In this document: positions 23,467-34,891 of the stretch, piece after piece
Numbering within the stretch: position 1 is the first letter of the stretch
Layout: the number at the start of each line of letters is the position of its first letter
Source: Elysia chlorotica
Taxonomy: Eukaryota > Mollusca > Gastropoda > Plakobranchidae
Assembly: GCA_003991915.1 (NCBI GenBank)
Contig: RQTK01000179.1
Coordinates: forward strand, 482,957 to 546,956
Direction of reading: 5' to 3'
DNA length: 64,000 bases
Notes under the pieces: model-generated
Database searches by the model: none
What the model was told of the DNA's origin: nothing
The model's input: the letters and a program-made list of their open reading frames with translations, nothing else
Position numbers and translations under genes: made by a program

Positions 23467-25260
23467 CGCCACCGATGCTGTGTATCTCATGTTTGGCACA
23501 TGTAGGGCCTAGTTGGTACGATCATGGTGCCGTGTTGGTGAGTGCTGCTGTTGGGACATGTGACTGGTTATCGATGCTCTGAAATGCACATAATGTTGCT
23601 TTACTTTGGGTGCGCATTGTTTTTGTTTTGTTTTGTTTTTCTTTATCATTTTTCATTGTGTGTGTGTGTGTGTGTGTGTGAAAAGGATGGAGTGGGCTGT
23701 AGCTTAACCAATGTTTGGTCGTGGTTTAAATTATTAAACTAAGGTTCGTCATCGGAACAAACCACAGATTATAAAATTTAGAAAACTTAAGAGAAACTCC
23801 ATGGCCTAGGCCCTAAGCTTAATTTTTATCTTGTGGCTCAAACTGCCTTGCTCTTGTTTTTTGAAGGAGGGATTACGGTAGCAAGCTGGGGAGTGGCTAT
23901 TTGTTTTGGAACGGGTGAAGAACTGAAGTGATGCTGAGAGATGTATAAAATAATTTAGCAGTACTTTAAAAATGTAGATCTAGAATCAAGCTTTACATTA
24001 AAAATCATGTAATTTTATTATTTCAATATAAAATCTATAAACAAGGTTATAGTTCTACATCTATAGAGATTTAAACTTAAAAGAATAAAAAAAAAAGATT
24101 ATACACCTAGATCTAGATCTAGATCCAGATAAATTTAAGCTTAGTCATTAAGAGGGGCCTAGAGTACATAGATTCTACAGTAACCTTGTTCTATATTCAA
24201 GACTACTCAAAGTTTGGTGTAGGGCCTGATCTAAATCCGAATCAGGTTTCTTGGTGTCAAAGATATTTTTATTTAGGCAATACTCTATATTTCTTAACTT
24301 TTGTCTCATCGATGGCTCATTCTCTCTCTTTATCAGACGTCCGTCTTGGGGCCCGTCCACAATATAGCCTAAATTGTGCTGCTGTTGGACGTTAAACCAA
24401 CCCAACCAAGCCACCGATGCTGTGTATCTCATGTTTTGCACATGTAGGGCCTAGTTGGTACGATCATGGTACCGTGTTGGTGAGTGCTGCGATTGGGACA
24501 TGTGACTGGTTATCGATGCTCTGAAATGCACATAATGTTGCTTTACTTTGGGTGCGCTTTGTTTTGTTTTGTTTTTTTTTCTTTATCATTTTTCATTGTG
24601 TGTGTGCGAAAAAGGGTGGAGTGGGCTGTAGATTTATCAATGCTTGGTCGTGGTTTAAAATTAAATTATTAAACTAAGGTTCGTCATCGGATCAAACCAC
24701 AGATTATAAAATTTAAAATTACTTAGGAGAAACTCCATTGCCTAATTTTTATCTTGTGGATCAAACTGCATTGCTCTTGTTTTTTGAAGGAGGGATTACG
24801 ATAGCAAGCTGGGGAGTGGCGATTTGTTTTGGATGATGCTGAGAGATGTATAAAATAATTTAGCAGTACTTTATGTAGATCTAGAATCAAGCTTTACATT
24901 AAAAATCATGTAATTTGATTATTTCAATATAAAAATATATAAACAAGGCTAGATCTAGATGGTTCTACATCTATAGAGATTTAAAACTTAAAAGAATAAT
25001 TTAAAAAAAAGATTATAAACCTAAATCTAGATTTAAGCTTAGTCATTACGAGGGGCCTATAGTAGGCTACATCTAGATTCTACAGTAACAGTCTCTAGAT
25101 CTAATCTAGACTTCTAGTTCTAGATTCAAGACTACTCAAAGTTTGGTGTAGGGCCTGATCTAAATCCGAATCAGGTTTCTCCGTGTCTAAGATATTTTTA
25201 TCTAGTCTATATTTCTTAACTTTTGTCTCATCGATGGCTCATTCTCTCTCTTTTTTTCGA
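23420..25260. repeat. 0.93-kb segmental tandem duplication
   Basis: Two copies of a segment of about 0.93-0.94 kb lie in tandem. GCCACCGATGCTGTGTATCT occurs at 23468 and 24410 (offset 942), and CAAGACTACTCAAAGTTTGG at about 24198 and 25127 (offset 929). Each copy carries a GTGACTGGTTATCGATGCTC stretch, a TAGATCTAGA-rich stretch and an end at a CT-rich tract. A SINE tail lies at the start of each copy, so SINE sequence may have mediated the duplication (inference). No gene is recognisable. Confidence 0.88.
24336..24408 (+). mobile_element. 5'-truncated SINE tail
   Basis: GACGTCCGTCTTGGGGCCCG through TTGGACGTTAAACCAACCCA matches the 3' end of the SINE at 23211-23466. It sits at the boundary between the two units of the 0.93-kb duplication. 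Confidence 0.85.
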
Positions 25261-25382
25261 GACCTCCCTTTCCTACCTTTGTCTCTCTCACTCTCTCTCT
25301 TTTTCTCTTTGTCCCTTCTGCTGTCTCTCTTTGGGTCTCTCTCTATATTTGTATGTCTATCTCTCCCCTCTCTCTCTCTCAT

Positions 25383-25500
25383 TAGGAAGGTGGCCCAAGG
25401 GTAGAGCGTATATATAGGCCTCTAATGACTTGAGAGCTACGGATTCGATCGCTGCTTAAAGGGCTTTTTTTGTGGTGGTCGAGTCAGTGTCAATATACCT
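25383..25500 (+). mobile_element. tRNA-like SINE head, second type
   Basis: An A-box-like GGTGGCCCAAGGGTAGAGC and B-box-like GGATTCGATCGCTGC have pol III spacing and are followed by GGTGGTCGAGTCAGTGTC, a motif like that in the main SINE family. It is diverged, with unclear ends. Confidence 0.5.
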
Positions 25501-26278
25501 CTACTAGTTAACGTCTTTTTTTAAAACAGAAACTAGGACTTTGAACTAAGAGAGAGATTCATTTTACTTTAAAAAAAAACAAAAAATACTTTTCCTTACG
25601 AATCAATGCATTCTAAAGACTGATGTCAAGAATGTGAGTGCCTTTATATATAAATTTTAATATTTTATGATGTTCAGCAATAGCGAACAAATTTTATGAA
25701 GGTACCTTGCTTTGACGGTTAATTCACACTTCATGTAATTGACATGATTGCGGCCATCCCTATGGATCTCAGTCCAGAGAAAACAGTTGTTCACACCTTC
25801 ATGTCAAACTTGTTCGAGTTCCCTGCCTGTAGTCTATCACTCAGAGCAGGGAGACAGTGATGATAAACAAAAGATTTGCTTTATATTAACCAAATGGCTT
25901 TCTACAGATCTGCACATAGCCCCTAACACTTAGATAACTATAGAAACGGTAAACGTTTTGTTTAAGTGATGAGAATCTAGTTTGAGAAAATTTTCAAAAA
26001 ACGTAGTTGGTACATGCGACCATTCGATTGGAGATGGCAAACTCTTGGACCACCTAAAGAGAGATGAGATGCCATAGAGAAAAAGAGAGAGAGGGAGCAA
26101 GGGAGAGACAGAAGGAGAAATGCGGAGGATAGAAGGAAAGAATCAAAGAGAGAGAGCGGCCTTTTATAGTTAATAAACAAACCTTCAGGAGTGATTAACA
26201 CAAGTGCTGAGCAGTTGACAGCAGGTGGGGGCGGGATAAATCAATTGAGGTGTTGGTCAAGTAACGCTTACTCCTCAG

Positions 26279-26352
26279 TGATTGGATACCTATCCACTCT
26301 AGCGTAACGTAACAATGATTGGATACCTATCCGCTCTAGCGTAACGTAACAA
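26279..26352. repeat. 37-bp tandem duplication
   Basis: Two units starting TGATTGGATACCTATCC at 26279-26315 and 26316-26352 differ at one base (A/G). Each ends CTAGCGTAACGTAACAA, which itself repeats GTAAC. Confidence 0.9.
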
Positions 26353-27677
26353 CTGCTGTCCTATGATTTTCATTCGACAGGTCCTACTTATAGGCAGGGG
26401 CTAAGTCGGTCTGCTAACATGCCCATACGTAAAAACTCAATTAAAACTCTGTGGGTTCCCTGACTATAGGCTAATGGGTGCCACAAGTTGGCGTGATAAA
26501 GATATGGCGGTAAGAAGATTTTCTCTGATCTTCCGACATGGCTCTAGAGCCTAGCCAATTGTTCACAGGCTCGTTTGAGTTCATCTGCGCTGCCCCTTCT
26601 CCTGCCACCCATATAATCTCATGACTTCAGATTTGCACACCACTTAATTCAATCATTCTTAGATCACTTACTCTTAGATGACTGCAGAAATAATTGGCAC
26701 ACTGTCCGGTAAAAATAATGTTTGAAGTTCAAAAAAAATTTTTTTTTAATATATATCATTTATATTCGACCCTCTTAAAATGGGTTCTTAGACTTTGTAT
26801 CAGGCAAGAGCGGGTTGGTATTGGGATAAGTGAAAGAGAAAAAAATTAATGTTTCATAGGAGTAGTGGGTTCGAAGACGAAGTGGGTTTGTAAGCGGAGA
26901 GTTCTTACACGGAGACCTTTGTATACAGACTGAAGTCTGATAATTCGAATTTCTCATGATTTGAAATTTCCAAAAGAATAGGTTTTTGTTGTTGTTGTTT
27001 TTTCTTTGGCTCTATTAATTTAAAATCAGACTCATAATCCGAAGCTTTTCTAAATTCTAGTTTGATTCTTTTAATTCGAAGTTCACACCACCAATAGGTA
27101 CTACAAAAGTACTATCTGCCAAGCAGAATTCAATTCATATTGCTGCCCATGATATGCCTTTAAAAGAAAAGGGGTTGGGAGAAGGTTGCTATAGAAAGGA
27201 AACAATAGGACACCATCATAAAAGAAGTTTTTCGTATAAGTTGTCTACTGATTTTAACACTTTTTTAATTCAGGTATGTCCCCTTATGTGATTCGAATCC
27301 TCTTCATTCAAAGTTTAGATCAAACCCCAAGCAATTTGAATTATACATGAGGTTTTCCACATCATAATTATTTTACATGTAATATTATTTTTGTATGAAA
27401 AATACATTCATATTATAAAATTAACATTTAACATCATGTAATTTTATTTATTTTTGCTTTCTTAATTGTGTTCCTCATCTCCCCTTTCCATTTTTCTTCT
27501 TTTTTTCTGATACAGGTCAATCAGATATTTTAAAATCAAGTTTAACATGTGTAATGATTTAAATAACTTAACAATCGGATGAGAGCAGAGATCAACAGTT
27601 GTATTTAGCTGTGGCTCTTATTCTTATTCCAAAGCTCAAAATTTGACATTTAAATTTAAGTATTAAAGGCATACAGT

Positions 27678-30380
27678 ATGTCTCAAAATCTTAAAGGAAC
27701 TGTAGTTGTGTATTCCATCTTGGGATGTCCACATTGCATGAGAGCCAAAAAAGTGCTGAATCAACAAAATGTGCCGTATACTGACATAAGACTTGACTTG
27801 TTTCCTCACATAAAAGATGCAGTGATGGAAAGGAGTGGAATGCGAACTGTCCCTCAAATATATTTTAATGAGAAACTCATTGGTGGTAATGATGCATTTC
27901 AGACATTGGTGAGGACATGATTATTTACTTTATTCAATGTTTCTCTTTTCCAGTTTGAATTTGAACTTTAAAGAGATCATAAATGAGTCTAAGATCCTAA
28001 GAATTGTAATTTGAGATTGACAGTGTATTCAATGCATGCTGCTAGTGCTACTCCTTTTATTTCAGGAAGAGTTCAAAAAGGCTAAAAAAAAATAAAAGGA
28101 GATTTAACTTAAGAGTTTTTATCTAAAAAATTTTATCAGATGAGGGTGCAAAAATGATTTTATCAATGACCTTTTTAATAATTTAACACATATTATTTGA
28201 TGTTTTAAGAGTAAATATTGACACTGATCATTTCTAATTTATACTGCTTGCATTTAGATATATATATAAAATACATTATGTTCTAGATTGAATAATTTAA
28301 CCTGTCTTGAAATACTAATTATTAAAGCTGTGTCAAGCATCTCATTGAGGCATACTTGTGTAAATATGTGTGTAAAACTAAAACTTACTTTTTTTTTTCA
28401 CTCTTTAAATTAGGTCAGTGATGAAGCTGCTTGGAACAAAGCTTTGGATGATTTGAGAAAAAATGCATTGCCTGAAGGAAGTCTTATTATCCCAGATCCA
28501 AGCACAGCTGTAGTTGAAGCAGGTGTGTATTTCATATTAACTAATAATGTAATTCCATTTATAAAATCAGTTATCATTGTTAGATTATATATGTTAGACT
28601 AAGATTTAAAGAAAGATTTTTTTAGTTTAGATGTAAGTTTTACACATTAATTTTGGTCCTTGACCCATTCACAAACTAATCAGGTCTTGTCATTGACCTC
28701 AGATAACGAAGTTAAGTTCACCCATTCTTTAAGTAAAGAAAGACCAATGATGATGTGCTGCAACTTGCAGGAGTGCAATGTAAGCTGATAATAACATAAG
28801 AAAAAGACAACTAGAAGGTTTGGGCCATGGTGTTGTGGAAATATATAAAATTTGTGGAGAAAAAAGAGAGAAAATCAAATGTTAGGAAAAACCAACAAAA
28901 TCTTTCATTTCCCCCTCCAAATATAGAATATATTGCACCAATTTTCTGTGGTATATCTTAGTTTGCTGGAAATAAAAAGCCATGCACTGCTAGTACTTCA
29001 TTTTTATTGTCCACTTTAATTTGTAATATTTTGTTAAACTCTCATATAATAAAGTAAAAACCATGTAGTTTTTTTGTTTTTTTTTTGTCAATCTGCTTTT
29101 CAGATTTGTTCACCATTCAGTGTGAGCCAGATGAATACTTTGCTTTGGTGAACCAGATGAAAGCAGATATTGTTCGCCCTCAGGGAGGCATTCTTAGATC
29201 TTACAAAAATGCTTTCAGTGGAAAAGATTTTGTAACATGGATCTTGGAAAAGAAAGAACTGGGTATTTTTGTTTTGAAAATCGTGGATAAAAAAATTTCA
29301 TTTAAATACTTAGCCAATAAATATTTTCAAGATGTAATTCCATTTTGTTAAATATTTTCACTGTACCATACCTATTTTTTCATGAGAATCTATTTTAGTT
29401 GGGTTTGTTCTTCAAATTCATATTGAAGTATTCAACTTGATGAAATTATATAATATTCACACAAAAATTTTCTCCATGTTGCATTTCCTGGATAATTCAC
29501 ATTTTGTTTGCTTGGATTGAATACTGTATTCAAAGTTATGGTTGTGAAAAAATAACTGCTTTTTGTAGAAACTTCAATTTCTGTAAATGCTGAGAATGCC
29601 CTTGCTTTTCTGTTTGGGAGGCCTCATTTAATTGTTGGAACTTGTACTTTGCTACAGACAAGCAGCGTGCTATAGAAACAGGACAAGCTCTTTTGGACCA
29701 TAAGTTTGCTTCTCCCTTAAAAAAAGGAACATCTTTCAAAGGGGAAGATGAACTTTACCTACTCCTTGAGGATGATGGAGGTGGTGCACTAAATGGAGGG
29801 ACTGTTTCTGAGTGTGTTCCCAAATCAGGTACAAACTTGTTAAAAAATTGTGAAATGCTGGTTTAAACTAAAAATTTGTTCTTAAAATTGTAATGTTTTC
29901 AATTTTTTTATCTTTCTTTATTTTATGTAATCCTCTTGAAATTGGGACTTTTACTATGGAGATTTTAAAAATGACATAAAGGCAGTATTTTTTCTCAAAC
30001 TCCTGGTTTTTTTCTTACCTCAAATCCATACCATGATTTATGGTTAAGTTAGCTTTTTGACAATAAAACTTTAAAAGGGATAATTATTTCCACTTTCTGT
30101 TGTGACTTGGAAATAATCATCTCAAAGTTTTTCACGTTCAGATAATACTTATTGGATAGAAAATATATGTGCAGTCAGATAGGCAATTTCATTGTGCATT
30201 ATCTCATCCACTAAGTTTTATGTTCCTTAATATTCATTTTAAAAATGTGACTATTGATCAGTCAATGAGGCATTCATGATAACAATACTTTACATTTTTG
30301 ATACAGCAAACCAACTTGGAGAGTTACTGAGAAAGATGATTCTTAAGCTTTACAGTGTTTTCTTGTCAGAGGATGGCAAG
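27678..30380 (+). CDS. Glutaredoxin-DEP domain protein, 3' half not found
   Basis: Five in-frame exons: 27678-27908, 28414-28522, 29104-29262, 29658-29828 and 30307-30380 (248 residues so far). All have GT-AG borders and matching phases. Residues 1-80 are a glutaredoxin domain: strand TVVVYS, redox motif CPHC (17-20), TVPQIYF with the cis-Pro site (57-63) and the glutathione-site GGND (69-72). After a linker (SLIIPDPS) comes a DEP domain, about 120-210: YFALVNQMKADIV, SYKNAFSGKDFVTWILEK, RAIETGQALLDHKF, ELYLLLEDD. The last exon (LGELLRKMILKLYSVFLSEDGK) ends at a good donor, so more exons are expected. Invertebrate proteins of this layout usually continue into DUF547 (family knowledge, recalled). 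I see no such exon before the GATAD1 homologue; retrotransposons occupy 30.96-35.3 kb. An acceptor lies just before the ATG, so the 5' UTR is probably spliced. Confidence 0.88.
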
Positions 30381-30954
30381 GTAAGTTCGTTTTTCTTTTT
30401 CTTTACATAAAATTTGTAAATTAGATTGAAAGTAAAGAGACTAAAGTAGAGTTACTTCCTTTTTTAATGGAGCAAATTTCTGTTCCTACATCTGTAACAA
30501 TGGTCTATGTTTAATAACCCACTGAGAAGAACCCACTTCATTTGAGAAACACTCTTCTCATTACAATTCCACTTAAGAACCATCTTTGACAGGGTGTGTT
30601 TGTACATCTCTATACGTGACAAAGCAAACTTATAGAGAAATTTGTGTGGCGCCAACAGAGAAATTGAATGTTATAAAATATTCGTTACACAGGGGTGGAA
30701 CCAGTGTCTTCCGGATCTCCATTGTTTTTTGTTGTTTTTTTTTAGTCAGAAAATTCTGGTCTTCCAAAGCTTTGACGCAAATGTCTCCTGTGTGAGCCAA
30801 ATGTATAGCATTATTTTCCTATTCTGCAAGTACAAAATCTATATGTTTCTCCGATCTTTTGCTGTGGTTTCATGTAAAAGTGATAAAAACTGGAACATTC
30901 ACTTAAAAGATAGATCTAGGCCCAAGCTGAGTAAACTGGATAGCCTAGGTCTAG

Positions 30955-31512
30955 GCTATGTCATCATCATCATCATCATCATCATCATCCGTATTTTGAT
31001 TAACGTGCAGGTACTGGGGCAACATCCACATCAGTGGACCCCCTTCCCGGTAGCTGGCTTGCTGCACGCATGGCTGATCTCACACCAGATCTCCAGGTGT
31101 TTCTGTCATGAGGGTCAGTTGTTGAGAGTTTCCAGTCTTTCCGATCCCTCTCTGTCACCTGCTTCCATGTCATTCTGGGTCTGCCTTTTCCACGACTTCC
31201 TGTTACTTGCATGTCCAATGCTGTCTTGATAGCTCCGCTTGACCGTTCCACGTGGCCATACCACCGGAGTCTTCTCTCCTTCAGAATGAGGTTCAGGTCC
31301 TCAAGGCCAAGAAGCGTCAATAGCTCATTTGACCTAGTGGTGGCCACATCTTCTGGCTTCACATTGCAGATCTGTCTTATCATTGCCCTGTCGTTTCTCT
31401 GCAGGCGTTGAAGGTTTGGCTTGGTCAAGGGCGATGTCTCGCTAGCATGGAGCATTGCACTCCGTACACAAGTGCTGTACACATGACCTGGTCTTATGGT
31501 TTTCTGTGATAT
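30955..31512 (-). mobile_element. 3' fragment of an RTE-like non-LTR retrotransposon
   Basis: The minus strand encodes the C-terminus typical of RTE-like reverse transcriptases of invertebrates: GHVYSTCVRSAMLHASET, RNDRAMIRQICNV, LLGLEDLNLILKERRLRWYG, GKGRPRMTWKQVTERDRKDW and the end STDVDVAPVPAR. A (GAT)n tail follows on that strand (30961-30990). The catalytic part is missing (5' truncation near 31512). It abuts the 5' end of the larger element on the plus strand. Confidence 0.85.
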
Positions 31513-31564
31513 AAATTTTAATGTGTCAGTTGTGATTTTATAAGTTGTAAGCGATAGTCCTAGC

Positions 31565-34500
31565 ATGTTGTTTTCACAATCCAAGATGGCGGGTAAGTGT
31601 CTCATCAGATCTAAACCCAGACCCAAATTCTCCTTTCTAACGAACTTCGTGCTGCTGCTGCTTGCCCTGCAAGTAGTCCTAAAACTTAAAGATCCATTGA
31701 ACCATGACTTAGATCCAGACCTAGAGAAATTTTCATGTAACCAAAAAATTATAAAAGCCACAATAATAGCAAGAACAATATTTGGCCCATTGTGCCAACA
31801 ACTGAGTCCAGGAAGAGGAATACTCATTAGCAGAAATATTTTTGCACCCCACTGCGGGCGTAGTAACAGACATAAAAATAACCAAAGTTCTATGAACTTT
31901 TGCATATTCATTCTCCTCATTAGATCAGGAGACATAGAGGCAAATCCAGGGCCGGGACCCACAAAGTTTCCCTGTGGGACATGTAAAAAACCATGCACAT
32001 GGAAAACACCGGCAGTTGCATGCGACAGATGTGATACCTGGTATCACACCAGCTGCATGGGGATGAACAAAAGAATTTATAATAGCCTTAAAAACATATC
32101 CTGGGAATGCATCCAGTGCGGAATTCCAAATTTTGACTCCAGCCTCTTTTTATCAAGCTCTGATTCAGACCCCGGACCAGAAAACTCCAACATTAGAAAT
32201 AGAAACAGATTCCATATCCTAAAGAATCGGAGCATTCAAAACATAGATGAAACCCCTGACCCAATCCTGGAACTTAAAAGTAAAAAGAATAAGCCTTTAA
32301 CATCAACTCCCAAAAAAACTAAACAAAGTAATGGAACAAAAGGAAATCTAAAGATACAAATTTTCAACTTTCAAAGCATTCGGAATAAACTCCCTGAATT
32401 TAGCTTAATGCTCGAGGATAGCAAACCGGATGTAGTCATCGGAACAGAAACCTGGTTGAAGGAAGACGTAAAAAATTCAGAACTACCAATGAATAATGAC
32501 TATCAAATTTTCAGAAGGGATAGGCTAAATAACCGTGATGGAGGGGGGGTTTTAATTCTAGTAAAAAAGAATCTAAACTGCAAAGAACTTAAGAAAAGCG
32601 TTCAGAGTGAGTCCATTTTCTGTTCAGTAGGTGAAGGCCACAATAAATCAATTTTTGGCGCAGTGTACAGGCCCCCGGACTCCACTCAAGAAAACAATCT
32701 CGCTATTGTAAATGAAATCAGAAACATCACCAAAAAGGCACCAAAAAACAATAAAATCTTCATCGGGGGGGACTTCAATCTTCCAGATGTAAATTGGGCA
32801 AAACAAACCATAGAAGGAAATCAATACCCAAAAGAAACAAATGAAATTTTCCTGGAAACCTTTTTTGATTTAGGTCTATCCCAAACTAACAAACACCCGA
32901 CAAGAAAAGATGCAATACTAGATATCATTTTGACCAACAATGAGAAAGTACTATCCGAACCAACGCCTATCCCAGGACTAGGAGATCATGAAACAGGCAT
33001 AGAATCTATCATAGCATGCCACGCTAAAAGACGAAAACAGATAAAGAGGGAAATACTCCTCTGGAAACAAGCCGACCAAGAAAAGATTAAAACTGATTGC
33101 AAGAATTTCTCAACATTATTTAAAAAGAAACACAAGGATAACGATAACATTGACGCAATGTGGGACTGCATAAAAAACAACCTGTTAACAATCATCAGTG
33201 ATAATGTAGCTACAAAATGGACATCCAATAACTTTAGTAAACCATGGATCAACACCAAATTAAAAAAACTAATAAGAAAAAAGAAGAGATGGTACACCAA
33301 AATGAAAAACTGCCAATCGGAGAGAGTAAAAGAAAAATTCAAACACATTAAACAGCAAACCCAAAAGGAATGCAGGAAAGAACACTGGAAGTACATCAAT
33401 GAAATAGTGACAGACCCAGAGGGGAACAATAAAAAGTTATATGCATACGTTAAGAGTAAATCAACAGAAAACACAAACTATATCCAGGAATTGAGAAATA
33501 AACAAAATAAATTACACCAAAAAGCATCAGAGAAAGCTGAAATTTTAAATGAACAATTTTCATCTGTATTTTCAAACCCCAAAAATTACGATATGGGATC
33601 AATGCAAGGAAACCAATACCCTAATATGAAAGATATTAAAATCAACCCCAGAGGGGTGTATAAGCTACTATCAACAATTAATGCCAACAAAGCCACAGGA
33701 CCTGATAACATCCCAGGCCGTCTTCTAAAAATTTGTGCTGAAGAACTCACGGAAGTTTATACCATCTTATTCCAGGCATCAATTAACCAGGGTAAAATTC
33801 CTGAAGAATGGAAAATAGCGAACATCATGCCTCTGTTCAAAAAAGGAGATAGGACTAACCCAGAAAATTACAGACCTGTATCCCTAACATCAATCAGCTG
33901 TAAAATACTAGAGCACATAATACACAGCTCAGTCATGGACCATCTAGACCATCATAAAATTCTAGGGGATAACCAACACGGATTTAGGCAGGGGAGATCA
34001 TGTGAAACACAACTAATAACAACCTGTAGAGACTTTATAAATACATTAGAAAAGAATAGACAAGTAGACGCCATTCTTCTTGACTTCTCAAAAGCGTTTG
34101 ATAAAGTTCACCATGATAGCCTCCTCTTTAAACTCAAATTTTATGGAATTGGCGGTAACATCCACAAATGGCTCTCATCATTCTTGAAAGGTAGAACACA
34201 GGAAGTAATCTTAGAAGGAGTAAAATCAACACCAAAACCCGTACTATCAGGGGTCCCACAAGGGACGGTTTTAGGACCATTACTATTCCTAATCTATATA
34301 AACGACATAACAAATGGCCTAGCAAAAGGAACATCACTCAGACTCTTCGCAGATGATAGCCTTCTCTACAGAGAAATTGTTAATCCAAATGATGCAAATA
34401 TACTCCAAAAAGATCTTAATACACTTCAAAAATGGGAAAAAACATGGATGATGGAATTTCACCCACAAAAATGCCAAGTAATTACAATATCAAAGAAAAA

Positions 34501-34891
34501 AAATACCATTACCAAGGACTATTTTATACACAACACCAAACTCGAAAGAACAGGAAGTGCAAAATACCTTGGAGTTACCATCGATAGTCAGATAAACTGG
34601 AGGGAACACATTACCAACACATATAAGAAAGCAAATAAAAACCTAGCATTCCTTAAACGCCATCTATCGCAGTGTCCCAAAAACATCAAAGCAAAAGCGT
34701 ATGAAGTGTATGTCAGACCAACTCTAGAATATAGCAGTAATGCATGGGACCCACACCAACAAAATAATATTGACCTACTAGAAAATATCCAAAGAAGAGC
34801 AGCCAGATTCGTCCATAATCAGTATGACAGACAAAGCAGTGTCAGTAAACTGCAGTCCCAACTAAATTGGCCATCATTACAAGAGAGCTAA
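31565..34891 (+). CDS. Retrotransposon polyprotein: 2A-like, PHD, endonuclease, reverse transcriptase
   Basis: Visible frame of 1108 residues. Residues 23-40 are strongly hydrophobic (signal-peptide- or membrane-like). Residues 121-130, SGDIEANPGP, match the 2A ribosome-skipping consensus DxExNPGP; separation would be between G129 and P130. A PHD finger follows: C137, C140, C153, C156, H161, C164, C182, C185 (Cys4-His-Cys3). The APE-like endonuclease keeps N268, E295, D403, N405 and the GDHE site (H475). The reverse transcriptase keeps LLDFSKAFD (about 838-846), SGVPQGTVLGPLLFLIYIND and FADD (928-931). The frame ends early in SLQES-stop. Sequence continuing the C-terminus (YKAINHLCHIP, FFPSAVRLWNHLPEKI) follows in a second frame, and KSKVGNINIIP in a third. 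There are therefore two frameshifts, near 34880 and 35097, which are real decay or assembly indels. Confidence 0.88.
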   Translation: MLFSQSKMAGKCLIRSKPRPKFSFLTNFVLLLLALQVVLKLKDPLNHDLDPDLEKFSCNQKIIKATIIARTIFGPLCQQLSPGRGILISRNIFAPHCGRSNRHKNNQSSMNFCIFILLIRSGDIEANPGPGPTKFPCGTCKKPCTWKTPAVACDRCDTWYHTSCMGMNKRIYNSLKNISWECIQCGIPNFDSSLFLSSSDSDPGPENSNIRNRNRFHILKNRSIQNIDETPDPILELKSKKNKPLTSTPKKTKQSNGTKGNLKIQIFNFQSIRNKLPEFSLMLEDSKPDVVIGTETWLKEDVKNSELPMNNDYQIFRRDRLNNRDGGGVLILVKKNLNCKELKKSVQSESIFCSVGEGHNKSIFGAVYRPPDSTQENNLAIVNEIRNITKKAPKNNKIFIGGDFNLPDVNWAKQTIEGNQYPKETNEIFLETFFDLGLSQTNKHPTRKDAILDIILTNNEKVLSEPTPIPGLGDHETGIESIIACHAKRRKQIKREILLWKQADQEKIKTDCKNFSTLFKKKHKDNDNIDAMWDCIKNNLLTIISDNVATKWTSNNFSKPWINTKLKKLIRKKKRWYTKMKNCQSERVKEKFKHIKQQTQKECRKEHWKYINEIVTDPEGNNKKLYAYVKSKSTENTNYIQELRNKQNKLHQKASEKAEILNEQFSSVFSNPKNYDMGSMQGNQYPNMKDIKINPRGVYKLLSTINANKATGPDNIPGRLLKICAEELTEVYTILFQASINQGKIPEEWKIANIMPLFKKGDRTNPENYRPVSLTSISCKILEHIIHSSVMDHLDHHKILGDNQHGFRQGRSCETQLITTCRDFINTLEKNRQVDAILLDFSKAFDKVHHDSLLFKLKFYGIGGNIHKWLSSFLKGRTQEVILEGVKSTPKPVLSGVPQGTVLGPLLFLIYINDITNGLAKGTSLRLFADDSLLYREIVNPNDANILQKDLNTLQKWEKTWMMEFHPQKCQVITISKKKNTITKDYFIHNTKLERTGSAKYLGVTIDSQINWREHITNTYKKANKNLAFLKRHLSQCPKNIKAKAYEVYVRPTLEYSSNAWDPHQQNNIDLLENIQRRAARFVHNQYDRQSSVSKLQSQLNWPSLQES
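31925..31954 (+). other. 2A-like ribosome-skipping motif
   Basis: These codons give SGDIEANPGP after a hydrophobic FCIFILLIR. All invariant 2A positions (D, E, NPG|P) are present. 2A-like motifs at the N-terminus of APE-type non-LTR elements are known from invertebrates; activity of this one is inferred. Confidence 0.8.

Noticed and set aside
23211-24408. CRISPR-like array of spaced repeats
   Set aside because: The repeats are SINE copies and a segmental duplication in a eukaryotic genome, without regular short repeat-spacer structure.
31500-31998. N-terminal part of the 332-residue minus-strand frame
   Set aside because: Only the C-terminal two thirds (RTE-like) is real; the rest is the antisense of the plus-strand retrotransposon frame.
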